A DNA stretch of 64,000 nt from Datisca glomerata (GCA_003255025.1 QANY01002293.1:310001-374000); one strand, 5' to 3'. Counted from the stretch's first letter, positions 13,021 to 25,495 are shown. Numbers and translations: made by a program. Notes: generated by a model not told the origin, from the sequence alone.

Positions 13021-16000
13021 CAAAACTTTAGTGATTAATTTTGTAAGGTCTAGTTGTGTCACGTCAATTCCACTCGATTAATCTTTGTAATCTAACAGAT
13101 TTGATTCTTACTTAATGTCGTGACCAGCTGTATTAGTGCACTTTCTATAAAAAAAAACTCATTTTAAAAAAAAAAGTCTAATTTCTGGAATGATGAAGAT
13201 TGAGCTCCTGTAATTTTCATAGATTAACCAAACACAGAAGCTTCTGTTCCCTTTTTACTGTGACAATTAATCAAACAGAAAAATCATTATCAACAGAAGA
13301 ATCCCAGGTTGGCAGTGGTGAGATTCTGACTAGGCCGGTTGAATCGGTTTAATTATTTAGTAATTTAATAATTTTAAAAAGATTAATTAGTGGATTTCAG
13401 GTTCGGAAAGATACCCTAATAAAGAACTAGGCTAATCTTTTTTTTTGGAGGAGTTGTTAGTAAAAAAAAAAACCATTTTGTAGGGTTTAACAAAAAGATT
13501 ACTGCATTGCAGTTGCAGCCTTAATCAATATTTAAGTGAAGGCTCTATTATTGGTTTGCAGATAGATTAATGTAATAAAGTTGTCAGAAAGATGCTTTTG
13601 GATGTGGCGCTCAATACAAAACAGTAACATAATTTTTAATCAAAAAGTTAATTATTTTAATTAGTAATGATGAGAAAATAGATATATAGAATAAGAAATT
13701 GTTGTTCCCTTCATGTGACAGTCTTGTCTCCAGTAGTTTAAAAGGCCAATCATAATGCAACCTGTCGATGAAGTTATTCTTTTTATCTAACTCTTTTTTT
13801 ATTTAATTTCTAATTTATTCATGCTTAGTTGTTCTTGTTTGATTCTTAATTTAAAGTTTCCTGGAAATAAAACTACTGATTGATTAGGGAGAAAACATTA
13901 ATTAAAGAGAACAAGCTAAAGTATGCTTCAGAGCAGAAAATACAAAAATTAAATAGCCAGAGTAGACTTTTGCTAGTGCTGCTTCAGAGCAGAAAATACA
14001 AAAATTAAATAGCCAGAGTAGACTTTTGCTAGTGCTAAGATTCAATCTCTATTTAATAGCAAAGGAATCAATGCTAAAACAAAATTTTGTCAAATATTCA
14101 GGATACATGGAAAATAAATCATACATATATATAGAGGAGACATATAAAAAAGAAAATAAAACACAGTCTTGATGATCAAACTTTCTTACTCTTGTCACCA
14201 ACCCATTCCAATTAAATGAATTCGACAAAATAAATGTATTTATATATTGCTGTAGCTCGGATTCAAATAATTACATGTGGCATAATTTTGATGGACGATT
14301 TTATGCGCAAGGAATCGAACACATGACTCAAAGACAAATAACACTTGGAGATCGTTTTTGCCTGAAACTCTTTAATGGTTAAGTTAGTGATTTGGCACAA
14401 AATGAGCTAGGTATCTATAAGCTCAACTGGACTTACATTTGATACGTCGAGAATAAGATTTTTTTAAAGAGATTTCTTACTTTAACAAAAACCTTGATGT
14501 GATGATATTAAATGACGTTAAATAAAATATGATGGGTGAGTGATCATATTAATAAAACATGGCTTTAACTTAAAATAAAACAAATAACAATAACATGACA
14601 CGTGATGATTGATAACAAGTAATTTTCACGTTCATAACCTATTTCCATCATAACGATGAGAAGTGGTGATTGGAGGACTCCAAATGGTTAGCTATGGGTA
14701 CCATATGACGAGGGAGTTGTACTCAGTCTTTGAGGTTGTCTAGGACGCGTGACATGCATTTAGTAACTAATGAAATTATGCAAAATCCTTACATCATTTT
14801 ATACATGACTCGTCTGGGGTTATCCTATCCTATCAACAAAACATATGGGGTAATCCTAGGGTGGACCAATCTCAGCACTAATACTGAGTATGTACCGAAG
14901 TATAACTTCTACTTTATTACGATTAAATGTTACAGTAAGCATTTTTTAATTATTATAAATATTTAAATATTTTATAAAACATTATTGAGAGTTAAAAATC
15001 ATAATAATGATGATGAAGAGTTACTCTGAAAATATCTTATATATCAAAATTATTAATAACACATAATTATTCAGAATCTTGATAATTAGGAATTATACAG
15101 TCACATTTTGTCTCTTTCTATTTTCTATTCTTAATGTTTAGTAAACTCGTTATTTACATAGATTATATTTTCTGCTCAGTTTATTCTGATTACGATTCTG
15201 AATCAATCATGTTTACGCAACCACTGACTTTTGGTCACTACTCATTAGCATTGAGTCATTTATGCTTTGATAACTATACAAGAGAAAGTAAACTAGTAGA
15301 AATTTCCAACACTAACAAGTTCTTTTTTTACCATCATTCAAAGCAAAACAAAGGGAGAAAAGCAGCTCTATATGATTAACAGAAGTTATTTTCTTCTTTC
15401 TTTCTTTGTTTTTTTTTGGTTGTGTTAACCCACATTGGGTTAGGGAATATTGGTAAATTGTCATAATCAAAACCCAGAAATCCATGTTGTTGTATAAATG
15501 GAAGAGGAAAAAAAACTTCAAGTTTCCGCAATTTATATATTCTAACCATAAGATGGAAAAAATTGAGGCCCCATTTACCAAGAGAAAATTAATGTCCCCA
15601 TTTAACAGAGAATTTAAACAAACAAACAATCATTTTTGGTAGTTGACATTGTTCCATCACTCAACTCTCAATTTGAGTCTGCTTTTCTTCTCCTTTTGGA
15701 AGAGAAATCTTTGGCTTTTCTTTGCTAATCAAAATCCCATAACTTCTTTAACATTGTTTTTTTCTTATCAAGTTTAGTAAAGCCTTCTGTTTTCCAATCT
15801 TATTGATCTAAATTTTTTTTCCAAAAAGATTTTAAGATATTTTTTAGTTAATAATTTCTGATCGAAAACTACTCATTTGAAGATACAAAATTAGTGGCCT
15901 CTGTGGGTTTTCTTATAATTGAAATATGTTATTGTAATGTCAAACAATAAGGGATATATGACTACATAGTTATGATTCGTTTAGATTAATATCTAAAATT

Positions 16001-16135
16001 GAGTTGGAAAAAGACCTAATGAAATGTTTGAACTAATAACATATTTTTGTAACAAATATATCATTTGACACATTTTTAGAAGTACACATACTAATGGAAT
16101 AACGACAGGTTTTTATCAACAGCACTGGTCTTTGG
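13021..16135. other. intergenic, no gene seen
   Basis: AT-rich. Short open frames (such as 15134-15379 and its antisense at 15312-15629) resemble nothing and look random. Contains the 56-bp tandem duplication listed separately. Confidence 0.55.
13925..14036. repeat. tandem duplication, 2 x 56 bp, identical
   Basis: The unit starting GCTTCAGAGCAGAAAATAC (13925-13980) is repeated immediately and without change at 13981-14036. Perfect identity points to a recent event or to a genome assembly artefact. Confidence 0.95.
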
Positions 16136-16551
16136 TGAGAAAGGACATTTTACGGCTTTTCGATACTTTCTATCATACGAACAGGCTGCCTCCAAGCTTA
16201 AATCACACTCATACAGTGTTACTCCCTAAGCAAACTCGTCTTGTTACAAACATAATCGTGAGGAGACATACATAATTTATAATATTCCCATTCCCCCCTT
16301 CTTGTGGCAAACTCTTTATGGTGGGCGTTTCAAAATAGAGAGGAATACATCGTTGGATCGGTTATAAAGTGGGCGCTGCGGTGGACATCTGGACACCTGT
16401 CTGGAAGCTCGATGTTTCCCCCAAGCTCAGGTTCTTTATTTAGAAGTGTCTTAAGGGTTGCCTTCCTATAAGAGATGTTCTGATAAGAAGAAAATGTAGT
16501 GTTAACAGCTCTACATGTCCACTTTGTAATGGAGCGGAGGAGTCAATTATT
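16136..16551 (+). mobile_element. L1-type LINE remnant (RT start plus zf-RVT region), cut by Copia
   Basis: Plus-strand translation of 16136-16240 resembles the segment just before the LINE reverse transcriptase (DILRLF, then NRLPPSLNHT, then LLPKQTR). The segment 16360-16551 resembles the zf-RVT region (WKLDVSPKLRFF, CLPIRDVLIRR, CPLCNGAEES). The catalytic core between them is deleted. The LINE stops exactly where the Copia LTR starts at 16552, so it was probably the insertion site. Confidence 0.65.
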
Positions 16552-16765
16552 TGTAATTTTGGTGAATAATAATTCTCATTATTCCTTGAATAGCCAAATG
16601 GCTATTTATAAATTTCAAACTGTAACAATTCAGAATAAAAAATCTAAAAAATAGGAAACTAATTAACAACTATCCCTAGATATAAGATAACAAATTTGGA
16701 AACTAACTAACAACTATCCCTAGATATAAGATAACAAACTAAGACTAATATAATTTCATTTTACA
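16552..16765 (-). repeat. Copia 3' LTR
   Basis: On the minus strand the 214-bp block starts TGTAAAATG and ends AAAATTACA (TG...CA). It lies directly after a polypurine tract, GAGGGGGAG (plus-strand 16766-16774), which follows the end of the RNase H reading frame. It contains a 44-bp imperfect direct repeat (16654-16697 and 16698-16741). No second LTR is visible upstream in element orientation, so the element is 5'-truncated. Confidence 0.75.
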
Positions 16766-19700
16766 CTCCCCCTCAAATTGGTGTATAGATATCAAACATA
16801 CCCAACTTGTGTACAAGAAACTCAAATGTTGGTTTAAATAAACCTTTAGTCAAAATATCTGCAGTTTGATCTTCAGATTTCACAAATGGGATATAAATGA
16901 CTCTCATTTCCAAGTTTTCTTTTATGAAGTGTCGATCAACCTCTATATGCTTGGTTCTGTCATGTTGCACCGGATTATGTGCAATACTTATAGCAGCCTT
17001 GTTATCACAAAATAACTTCATAGGTAGACTAACTTTCAGCTTCAGCTCATGTAAAACCCGTCTTATCCATAGGATCTCACACACCCCATTGGCCATAGCC
17101 ATGTACTCGGCCTTAGCACTACTCCTTGCAACCACACTTTGTTTTTTGCTTCTCCAAGTCACTAAATTTCCCCATACATATGTACAATACCCAGAGGTGG
17201 ATTTTCTATCAATGATCGAGCCTGCCCAATCTGCATCAGTAAATGCTTCAACACTTCTGTTGTCTTCATTTTTGAAAAAAAAGACCTTTACCTGGACTAC
17301 TCTTTGGAAACCTCAGAATTCGATAAGCAGCCTCAAGATGTTCTTTATAAGGGCGATGCATAAATTGACTCACCATACTTACCGCAAACGCAATGTCAGG
17401 ACGAGTGTGAGACAAATATATAAGCCTCCCAACTAAGCGTTGGTATTGTTGCACATCCACTAGTGTTCCTTGCTGAATGTCACCAAGTTTCTTGTTCGGA
17501 TCAATAGGAGTATACATAGGACAACACTCACTCAATCCTGCATCCTTTAGAAGATCAAGAATGTATTTTCGTTGGAAAATGACAATCCCTTTTTTAGACC
17601 GTGCAAACTCCATAGCTAAGAAATACTTCATTTCACTTAGATCTTTGATTTCAAATTCCTTAGAGAGCTTATTTTTCATTGCCTCTAATTCTTCTAGATC
17701 ATCTCCTGTAAGAAGTATATCATCAACATAAACAATTAGAGCTGTAATCTTTCCACTAGTTGAGTGTCGAGTGAATAAGGTATGGTCGGCTTGTGCTTGT
17801 ATATAACCTTGTTTCTTCACCACTTGAGTGAACTTTCAAACCAAGCTCGCGGTGACTGTTTCAAGCCATAAAGTTCATTTTCCAGCCTGCACACTTTGTT
17901 TCCAAACTTATGTTCAAAGCTAGGTGGTGGGAGCATGTACACTTCTTCCTCCAATCTTCCATTTAAGAAAGCATTCTTCACATCAAACTGTCTCAAGGGC
18001 CAATATAAATTAGTTGCAATAGACAAAAAGATTTGAACAGTATTAAGTTTGGTTATCAAAGCAAAGGTCTCAGTGTAATCAATACCATAGGTTTGTGTAA
18101 ACCCTTTGGCAACCATCCGAGCTTTGTGCCTCTCTAGAGTGCCATCTCCATTAAATTTGGGCGTAAAAACCCACTTACAGCCAACTATTGGAGCACCTTT
18201 GGGTAGATCTTCAACTCTCCATGTCTGATTTTTCTCCAAAGCACTTATTTCCTCAAGAACAGCCTTCTTCCACTCTGGAACATTTCGAGCTTCCTATATA
18301 TTATTTGAAATATGGACATTTGACACATTGGTGGTGAAAGTGATAAAATAAGATGAAAGTTTTGAGTTAGAGACAACAAGAGACATGAGATATTAGACAC
18401 ATGATCGTTTTCCTTTCCTAATAGCTATGGGAAGATCAGATTCGGGACTAAGATTAGAAGGAATAGAAGAATTACCTTATTCATTTTCCAATCTTGGTTC
18501 AGATTCTCGGCGTGGTCAGGTAGAGGTGACTTCAGTTCTTTGATGAGGAAGCCTTTGAGTATAAACATGGTCAAACTTGGTCCCAATCTTCTCGTTGCAT
18601 ACTGTTTGTTGCTGAGATTTATTTTGTAAAATATTTTCGACATCACAAACATTATGTTCAACATTTTCACAACCTTCTTGTTCTGTATTTTTAGAATTAT
18701 TTACTGCCTGACTTTCCATACTGCTATCAATCTCTTCAATCTGCCTTTCATTATGTCCTAAATCATAGCCTAAAAAATCCAGGTCTAATGTATGATCATT
18801 AAAATTATTTTTGGCAATATTTTTTAGATTGTAATGAGGATTAAATCTATTACTTGTTATTCCAAAATTTAAATCTTTAACTTGATTCTTCCCCTTAAGA
18901 TTAGGATTAAAAAATGGGATTTTTTCAAAAAAATTTACATCCATGGTTACAAACGTTTTTTGAAGTGTAGGATCAAAACATTTGTACCATTTTTGGTTTG
19001 AAGCAACACCAATAAAAACACACTCTTTTGCTCTAGGGTCAAGTTTACTAGCATTTTTAAGTGGATTTTTTTATAAAAACAGTACAACCAAAAATTTTTA
19101 TAGACATGTTCGAAAACAAACGAGATTTAGGAAACCGGTTTTTAAAAACAGATATGGGCATTTTGAAGTTTAGTATTTAGAAGGAAGTTTATTCATTAAC
19201 TATGTAGCATGTAAAACAGCATCACCCCAAAGATATTTAGGAACATTAATTGAAAAAAGTAAAGCACGACTAATCTCAATACCATTTTGTTGAGGTGTGT
19301 CATTACAAGAACTTTGTTGAACAATTCCTTTCTCAGCACAGAAGGTACCTAAAACTTGTGCAAAATATTCACGCCCATTATCACTTCTTAAAATTTTGAT
19401 ACTCGTTTGAAATTGATTTTGAATCATGTTATAAAAAATTTTGAAGACACTTTCTACTTTCGATTTTTCTTTTAGCAAATAAACCCATGTTACCCTAATA
19501 TGGTCGTCAATAAAGGTAATAAACTAGCATTTACCCTTACATGTGGAGACCCTGGATGGTCCTCATAAGTCACTGTGCACCAAAGCAAATGGTTGTGAAG
19601 GTGTATAAACATGTGGATGATATGAACTTTGATGGTGTTTAGACAAGACACATATTTCACACTGAAAAGAAGAAGAATTTTTATTGCGAAATAAAACTGG

Positions 19701-20135
19701 AAATAAATACTTTAAATAATGAAAGTTTGCATGTCCAAGTCTAAAATGCCAAAAATAAATCTCATCATCTTTAAAATCATATGCAACTTGCAGGAAAAAA
19801 CTTTGTTGAGCCACTTTATTCGTGAATGTCCCCTCATCTAGAATGTAAAGACCATCGCACTCCCTAGCACTGCCAATCATCGTCCCCAAGGCCGGATTCT
19901 GAAACAGACAATAAGAGGGGAAAATTTTTGCAGTACAATTTAGTGTGGCTGTTAGTTTACTAACAGAGATGAGATTGCAGGATAATTTAGGAATTTGAAG
20001 GATATTAGACAAAGTTAGAGTATTGGAGAGCTTTACATCTCCTATACCAGCAATAACGGAAAAAGAGCCATCTGCTATATGAATTTTATTATTTCCTGCA
20101 CAAGGCAACGTATATCCAATCTGAATCTCTCTTAC
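16766..20135 (-). mobile_element. 5'-truncated Ty1/Copia retrotransposon body
   Basis: Degenerate pol of a RE1/Tork-like Copia element on the minus strand, in the Copia order. A protease-to-GAG-pre-integrase segment (about 20135-19563) shows WHFRLGHAN and a CEICVLSKHH zinc-binding part. An integrase piece (19478-19200) shows DNGREY and PQQNG but lacks the usual residues after NG. A linker follows (18944-18425), then the reverse transcriptase (18239-17817 and 17823-17266, in different frames) with FDVKNAFLNG, YGLKQSPRAW and the catalytic YVDD. The RNase H segment (17162-16773) shows SSAKAEY, FCDNKAA and the ADILTKGL end. Gag, most of the protease and the 5' LTR are missing. Frameshifts and stops make it inactive. 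Confidence 0.9.
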
Positions 20136-20139
20136 CCAT

Positions 20140-20550
20140 ACAGCAGTTGTGACAGGATTCGTATCCAAAATGAGAATTGAATGATCCGAACCCAGGGCCG
20201 AATGATGCGGAACCGCAGTTTTATTGTATTTCAAGAAACAACTGTAGGAACACAACATCCTATCTAATCTGCAACGGATTAAACTTGACTCCCTACATTA
20301 CACCAAGTAAACAGATCACCTGAAAACCCCAGATCCATCAGATTACACTCCTGAATCAAATTTCGGAGTGTCTCCCCATCTCTGAAGCTGACCAAGTTCC
20401 CACCCTCCTTCTCCCAATCAACTAATGCCTCGTTAAACTCACCCGCTAACGGAACAGGGAAATTACTAGATAATATTTTGTCCTTGTTGATCTCAAACTG
20501 TAAACGCCTAACTTTAACGTCATGGTTCCCATAAACACCTAACTGATTGA
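20140..20550 (-). mobile_element. LINE endonuclease fragment fused to Copia
   Basis: Minus-strand translation gives an apurinic endonuclease signature of plant L1 LINEs: a GEFNEAL block (normally GDFNEIL), then LIQECNLMDLGFSGDLFTWCN, then after a frameshift a RLDRML block and HHSALGSDHSILIL (the SDH motif region). At about 20110-20150 the reading frame passes directly into Copia sequence. It is a remnant; the RT part of this LINE is not adjacent. Confidence 0.75.
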
Positions 20551-20559
20551 AAAACAGTC

Positions 20560-21147
20560 GATGTATATATAAGAGACCTTATTTTTAAATCTATTAATTT
20601 GGTGCTTTGTTTATCATTTGTGGGGGAGAAATTTATTTAAACATAAGTTGAAAGAAAAGAAGGCATCATAATTTGTCTCAACAACCAAATCATTATATCA
20701 CTGCTCTCCGACTGTAACCTTTGTTTTATCTTTTCCTTTTCATCCAACTCTTTCCCGCTCCATTTCATATGTATTTATTATCATTATTGCAACTTAAAGT
20801 TTTCATGAGTGAAGCTTGATATAGGTAAATATATGGAAGTGGATAACGGGTTTTTCTACTGCATCGGGCTGACAACGATAATAGAATGACCCATCCTAAT
20901 CTCATATGAGTCTTAGATCATCATGTCCTACTACTGTATCAGCCGGGTGTTGAAGCATGATTCTCGGAACAACTATTTTGTTCACCCTGAATATTGAGAA
21001 ACGTGAACCTCACAAACGTAATGTAATTGTTAATAGTATTTGGATGATATATCTCTACATTATTATTGTGATATTTTCTTTTTCTATGATATTCTTACAG
21101 CTTAGATATAAAGTAATTTAGATTATTATTTTGTATTATATTATCAT
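20560..21147. other. intergenic, nothing recognised
   Basis: AT-rich sequence between the retroelement cluster and the large CACTA element, with no coding frame or repeat that I could support. Confidence 0.5.
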
Positions 21148-21164
21148 CACCACAAGAAAAACTA

Positions 21165-21555
21165 AATATTGTGACGGTTATACGGTGACGGTTTGTTTAA
21201 CCGTCGTTAATTATTTAAAATGAGAAGTAATTGCGACGGTTTATTTAACCATCGTAAATGTGTGATATATTCCGACGGTTCCTATAAGCCGTCAGGAATA
21301 AGCCTTTTTTACATACAAATTGTGATGGTTCGGTTGAACCGTCGGGATATATGTAACATTTTGTGCAACGATTCGGCCAAACCGTCGCATTTTGTGAGAA
21401 ACTCGGGCTTTTTGCCAAAGGTTTAGCTAAAGCGTCGGGATATAGGTGCTTGTTGGGCCTTTTTTAACAACGGTTTGCCCAAACCGTCGCATTTGTATGA
21501 GACTCGGCCGTTTTAGCCGACGGTTTAGATGAACAATCTGGATAGGATCTAATGC
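21165..21555. repeat. left subterminal hairpin array of the CACTA element
   Basis: Eight imperfect palindromes follow each other every ~45-50 bp. Each arm is a variant of GCGACGGTT with its complement AACCGTCGC separated by 3-6 bases; examples start near 21231, 21271, 21319, 21361, 21466 and 21515. Family knowledge suggests these are binding sites of the TNPA-like protein. Confidence 0.8.
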
Positions 21556-21589
21556 TATAGTTTAAAACCGTAGCAATAGAAAAACCCTC

Positions 21590-22330
21590 AATACAACCCG
21601 CGTTTTTATTTCTTCCCCATTTTCCCTTGCCTTCTTCATCCTCATTTCCCCCTAGGACACGCTCGTGCTCCTCCTGCGTTCCCTTTCTTCCCGCAGCAGT
21701 GAAACAACGCGCTTCTTCACACTCATGATAGTTGTGTTCTTGATACTACCCTAATCTGGTCCATTTTTTCAATCTTTTGTCAAAGGCTGGGCAATTTCTT
21801 CTTAGTCGAAGAGGAAGAGCAGCGTAGGGGCCGGTCCTTCTTCAATCTGCTCCATTTTTCTTTCAGATCTGCAAAGCAGGTGCGTGCAGCCTCAGGGGTA
21901 ATTTGTAAGATTCTCTCTCATTCTCGGGGTAATCGTGTAACTTGTAAGCTTCTATCTCATTTTTGGTTTCAGATCAGAACCCGTGGTTCTCGGTTGGTGA
22001 GTTTTGGACATCTGGTTCTCGGTTTTAGCCGTCTTCAGCATCGCTTTTCGTGGAGCTTGTCCAGGACCCAGGTAAGTAAATTTAAGTTTCTATTTTTGTT
22101 TGATTGAGGATTGTCTATGTCTGTCCAGTGTCTATTTTCATTTTGGCTTTGAAAGAGACTCAATGTTTTTTGGAATTCATTCTTCCTTTTTACTAGGCAT
22201 TACCATGTTAAACATTTATACTGTCTAACGGTATATTATTTATGTAGGGGGTTTTAACATTAGATTTCGTACCCAACCAGATTCTGCTTAATTTGGTTTT
22301 TACAGATGAAAATCGACAGCTATAATCTTG
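21590..22330 (+). other. leader/intron-like segment inside the CACTA element
   Basis: Pyrimidine-rich DNA with splice-like junctions and less AT than the rest of the element. It could be the element's own 5' leader and first intron, or a captured piece of a host gene. An open frame at 21880-22107 resembles nothing I recognise. Confidence 0.35.
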
Positions 22331-22859
22331 ATCCTTAAGCTGTAAAGTGCAACATTATGTGCTATTAATATACTAATGAGCTGCAAATTAATCACTTGTC
22401 TGAGATTTATATGAATCCAAGCATTACTTGCTGGTAGTTTGGCAACATAAGTGAACTAGAAGTCTAGAATTGAAGAAACTGGGTAAATGAGTCTAGAGTC
22501 TGATATTTTCAGTAATATTCAAAGGTAATTTCATATAATGAAGTCGAACGCGTACTTCATGATAAATTTCTTTATTGATTTACATCTAAAGTAAGTTCAA
22601 TAGATGTACTTGAATTATTTAATTATATATGGTTCAATAGATGTTGAATAATTATTTTATGAATAGATAACCAAAATGGAAAATAATGCGTCAAAATAGT
22701 TGAGACGGTTAGCTCAATGTCCAAATATTGTGGTGAAGAAGTATGATGGATACAATGTTAATAGATTTGTTTTTCGTACAAAGGAAAGTGATAGCCTTCG
22801 TAAGTCTCAAAATAGTTGAGTCATGGTAACATCAGAGATAACAAGTTATGAATATATAG

Positions 22860-23230
22860 GAGATAGATAGATGACTTATTATGGACTTCTTAAAGATATC
22901 ATTGAGAGGAATTATTATGAGAAATTCATAGTGATTTTATTCAAATGTGATTGGATTGACCCTACTGAAGGTATTGGAGTAAAGAGTGATCGATATGGGT
23001 TTACACTTGTTAATTTTTCGCGTTTGCCCATACTAGAGAGCATTTGAAGCACGATTCATTTGTCTTTGTATCACAAGCACATTTAGTATATTATGTTGAT
23101 GATCCAAAGGATAAAGACTGGCATGTAATTGTCCATACAAAGCCTAGAGATTTGTATGACATGAGAGTACTAGAGCTGAAAAGTGACACCAGAATCCATC
23201 ATAACGACAATGTTCTCAACGGATAAAGTC
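22860..23230 (+). pseudogene. CACTA transposase (TNP2) C-terminal remnant, DUF4216
   Basis: Translation shows FKCDWID, then DRYGFTLVNFSR, and after a frame change DSFVFVSQAHLVYYVDDP and TKPRDLYDM. This is the order of the DUF4216 region found at the C-terminus of plant TNP2-type transposases. A frameshift near 23030 and the absence of the upstream catalytic domain make it non-functional. Confidence 0.75.
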
Positions 23231-23559
23231 TAGAAGAAGTGAACTTAGTCCGAGTAGATGTTGATGGTTTGACTTTTGAAGACATGTCATATGATATAAC
23301 AGTGATCAAGATAACAACTTTTCTGAATAATGTGATTGAATGTTTCATAAACAGGTATCTTTTTATGTTTTCTTAGTTATAAAATATTTTCTAAGTCAAA
23401 TATAGTCATAATAATTAACATGTGAAGGATTACACCATGACCTCGTCGAGACGTCAATCATCATGTTCAGATACTCGATTGGATATTGACTCTCCTACAG
23501 AATCTGGAGGATCAAATTCACATCATGATATCAATATTTTGTTAAATAGAACCATCTAA

Positions 23560-24852
23560 CCGGCGTACGCGAGGACAAACGCAGTTGACATCTATATGGG
23601 CCAAATCAGGCGAGGATATAATACTTGTGGTTTTCAATGCCCAAGGTCAGGACATCGGTGCTTATAAAGGAAAGTTTGCAAGCTTTTATGGTACCGTTGC
23701 TAGACGACATAATATTTTACCCACACAATATGATTGGAGGCATGTGTTGCGGTATCATAATGATCAAGTGTTAAAAATAGTGAAAGTATGGTTGCTTGTA
23801 TGTTCATATACATATATATATATATATATTAATCTTTTGTAGTCAAAATATGTCGTAGAAAAATGTCATAAAGCATATGTTTTGACATCTTTAAATGTAA
23901 GATGGAAGGATGAGAAGAGAAGAATAAAAATGAATATATGACGACATATGAAACAGAGGAAGAGGCATTAGAACATTGGAATGATGTTATTCTAAAAGAG
24001 AGTTTTGTTGCGATAATTCGTAAATGGTACTAAAAAAAGAGAATGTATGATTTTTTACTATACATCTATGATTTATTGTATGCGAAATTAATTAACTTTT
24101 ATTTATCTTTCATTAATATAGAAGCAAGCTATAACTAACAGAAGATCACAGAGCAAACTAAAACACCCTCACACATTGGGACGTACCAGTATACCAATGA
24201 AAAGAGCAGAAATGGAAAATTCTAAACTTTATAATTATTTTAATCAGTTTTATTTTAAGTATATTTAATCACATGTTCTCATTTTATAGACAGAAGAGTT
24301 TTAAAGAGAGCCCTGAAGAACGAAACTATTTGTAACCTCACATGAACGAAAAGATGGAACTTATGTAAATGAAGAGACTGCAAACATTGCAGTAAGTGTA
24401 AGTTGTAATGTTAATACCAAGTTTTTAAATAGTTATTACATGTTTACTGATACTAAGTCTTAATTTTGTATTATAGGCGAAACTTAAAGACCGTATGAGT
24501 CAACTTCTAGATGGTGATTATGATCCAATTCCACCAAACAACATGCTCTCACAAGTAAGGTCCAGTCCTGGACGAGTAGGTTCATTAAGACTCGGCGTAA
24601 CTCCATCTCAAGTGTTCTCGCATTATCATGGGGAATCGTCCACGCAAGATTCTACTCGTTTATCAACAGAGCTGGAATCCCAACGTGCACGAGTAGATGA
24701 GTTAGAGGCTTAATGCGTACAGGTGCCTCAATTAGAGGCTGAATGTTCAGAGATGCATGAGAAATATGATAAGGTGCAGGCTGAATGTTCAGAGATACGC
24801 TCCCAGCTAAGCTTAATTATGAAGTTTATGCAAGACTCTCGTAAAGACTAGG
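23560..24852 (+). pseudogene. Transposase_24 (Ptta/En-Spm accessory) gene, broken
   Basis: Segments in order: TSIWAKSGEDI and FASFYGTVARRHNILP (23585-23790), then KAYVLTSLNVRWKDEK and YETEEEALEHW (about 23850-24035), a segment with HPHTLGRT near 24165, an ER/P-rich part near 24300, and MSQLLDGDYDPIPPNN with a glutamate-rich coiled-coil tail (24495-24850). Introns separate some blocks; frame breaks and stops separate others (stop at 24711-24713). The order matches the plant Transposase_24 family, the En/Spm accessory protein that binds subterminal repeats. Confidence 0.7.
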
Positions 24853-25139
24853 ATAGCTTTTTGTTGTTTAACGTTATTTAATAATACTTCTGAAATTTTT
24901 TGTTATTTCAAATTTTCTTACTTTAAACTCATTAAATAATTTGTATTGATATTCTATTATAGTTTGGATATCTAATTAATGATTTAATGCTTCATAATTA
25001 TGCGTTCTGTAAATATATAGAATGATACTACTCCTGACTATTGTTGAAAATATATACCATATTTAAATTGTGTTAATATGCAGGAATTTTTGGGAATAAG
25101 TAGAAATAGGAAGGAGTATGTGAAAGCAGTGTTTTTTGT

Positions 25140-25490
25140 GCCAGTTCTCAAACCGTCGCAAAAATTGGACTAGGACAAATTCACGACGGTTCTATAACTG
25201 TCGCAATAAGACTACCTCTTTAGCGACAATTTTAGAACCGTCGTTTTATATATATATATACATTTGCGATGGTTTTAAAAACCGATCTCGGTAGATTGTA
25301 TTTATCAAAATGACTGTAGTTTTAGAGTCTTTGTCGCGATATTCCTCCGACCGTTGTCAAAACCATAAGTGATTTAATCCCGACGGCAGTGGTCCTGACG
25401 GTTCTCTAACCGTCGCCGTATCGACACCGATGACTATAAATTGTCGCCGTAGACTTAAATAACCGTCATCGTAGATGTATTTTCTTGTGA
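25140..25490. repeat. right subterminal repeats of the CACTA element
   Basis: Several GACGGTT/AACCGTC pairs in both orientations, for example near 25145, 25190, 25225 and 25265, then CCGACG-type motifs to the right end. They mirror the left array and support a single element. Confidence 0.75.
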
Positions 25491-25495
25491 TGCAT

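Larger units (their letters stand above)
21148..25492 (+). mobile_element. CACTA (En/Spm-type) transposon, internally deleted
   Basis: Left end CACCACAAGAAAA and right end TTTTCTTGTGATG are inverted partners close to the CACTA consensus. CAT is duplicated on both sides (21145-21147 and 25493-25495). The first ~400 bp carry eight imperfect hairpins built on GACGGTT/AACCGTC, and the last ~350 bp carry more; such subterminal repeats are the binding sites of the accessory transposase in this family. The interior holds the 3' remnant of TNP2 (DUF4216) at 22880-23230 and a broken Transposase_24-like gene (23560-24850). The TNP2 catalytic core is missing, so the element is non-autonomous. Length is 4345 bp. 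Confidence 0.88.

Noticed and set aside
16897..17436. 179-residue plus-strand frame
   Set aside because: Antisense shadow of the Copia RNase H/RT reading frames.
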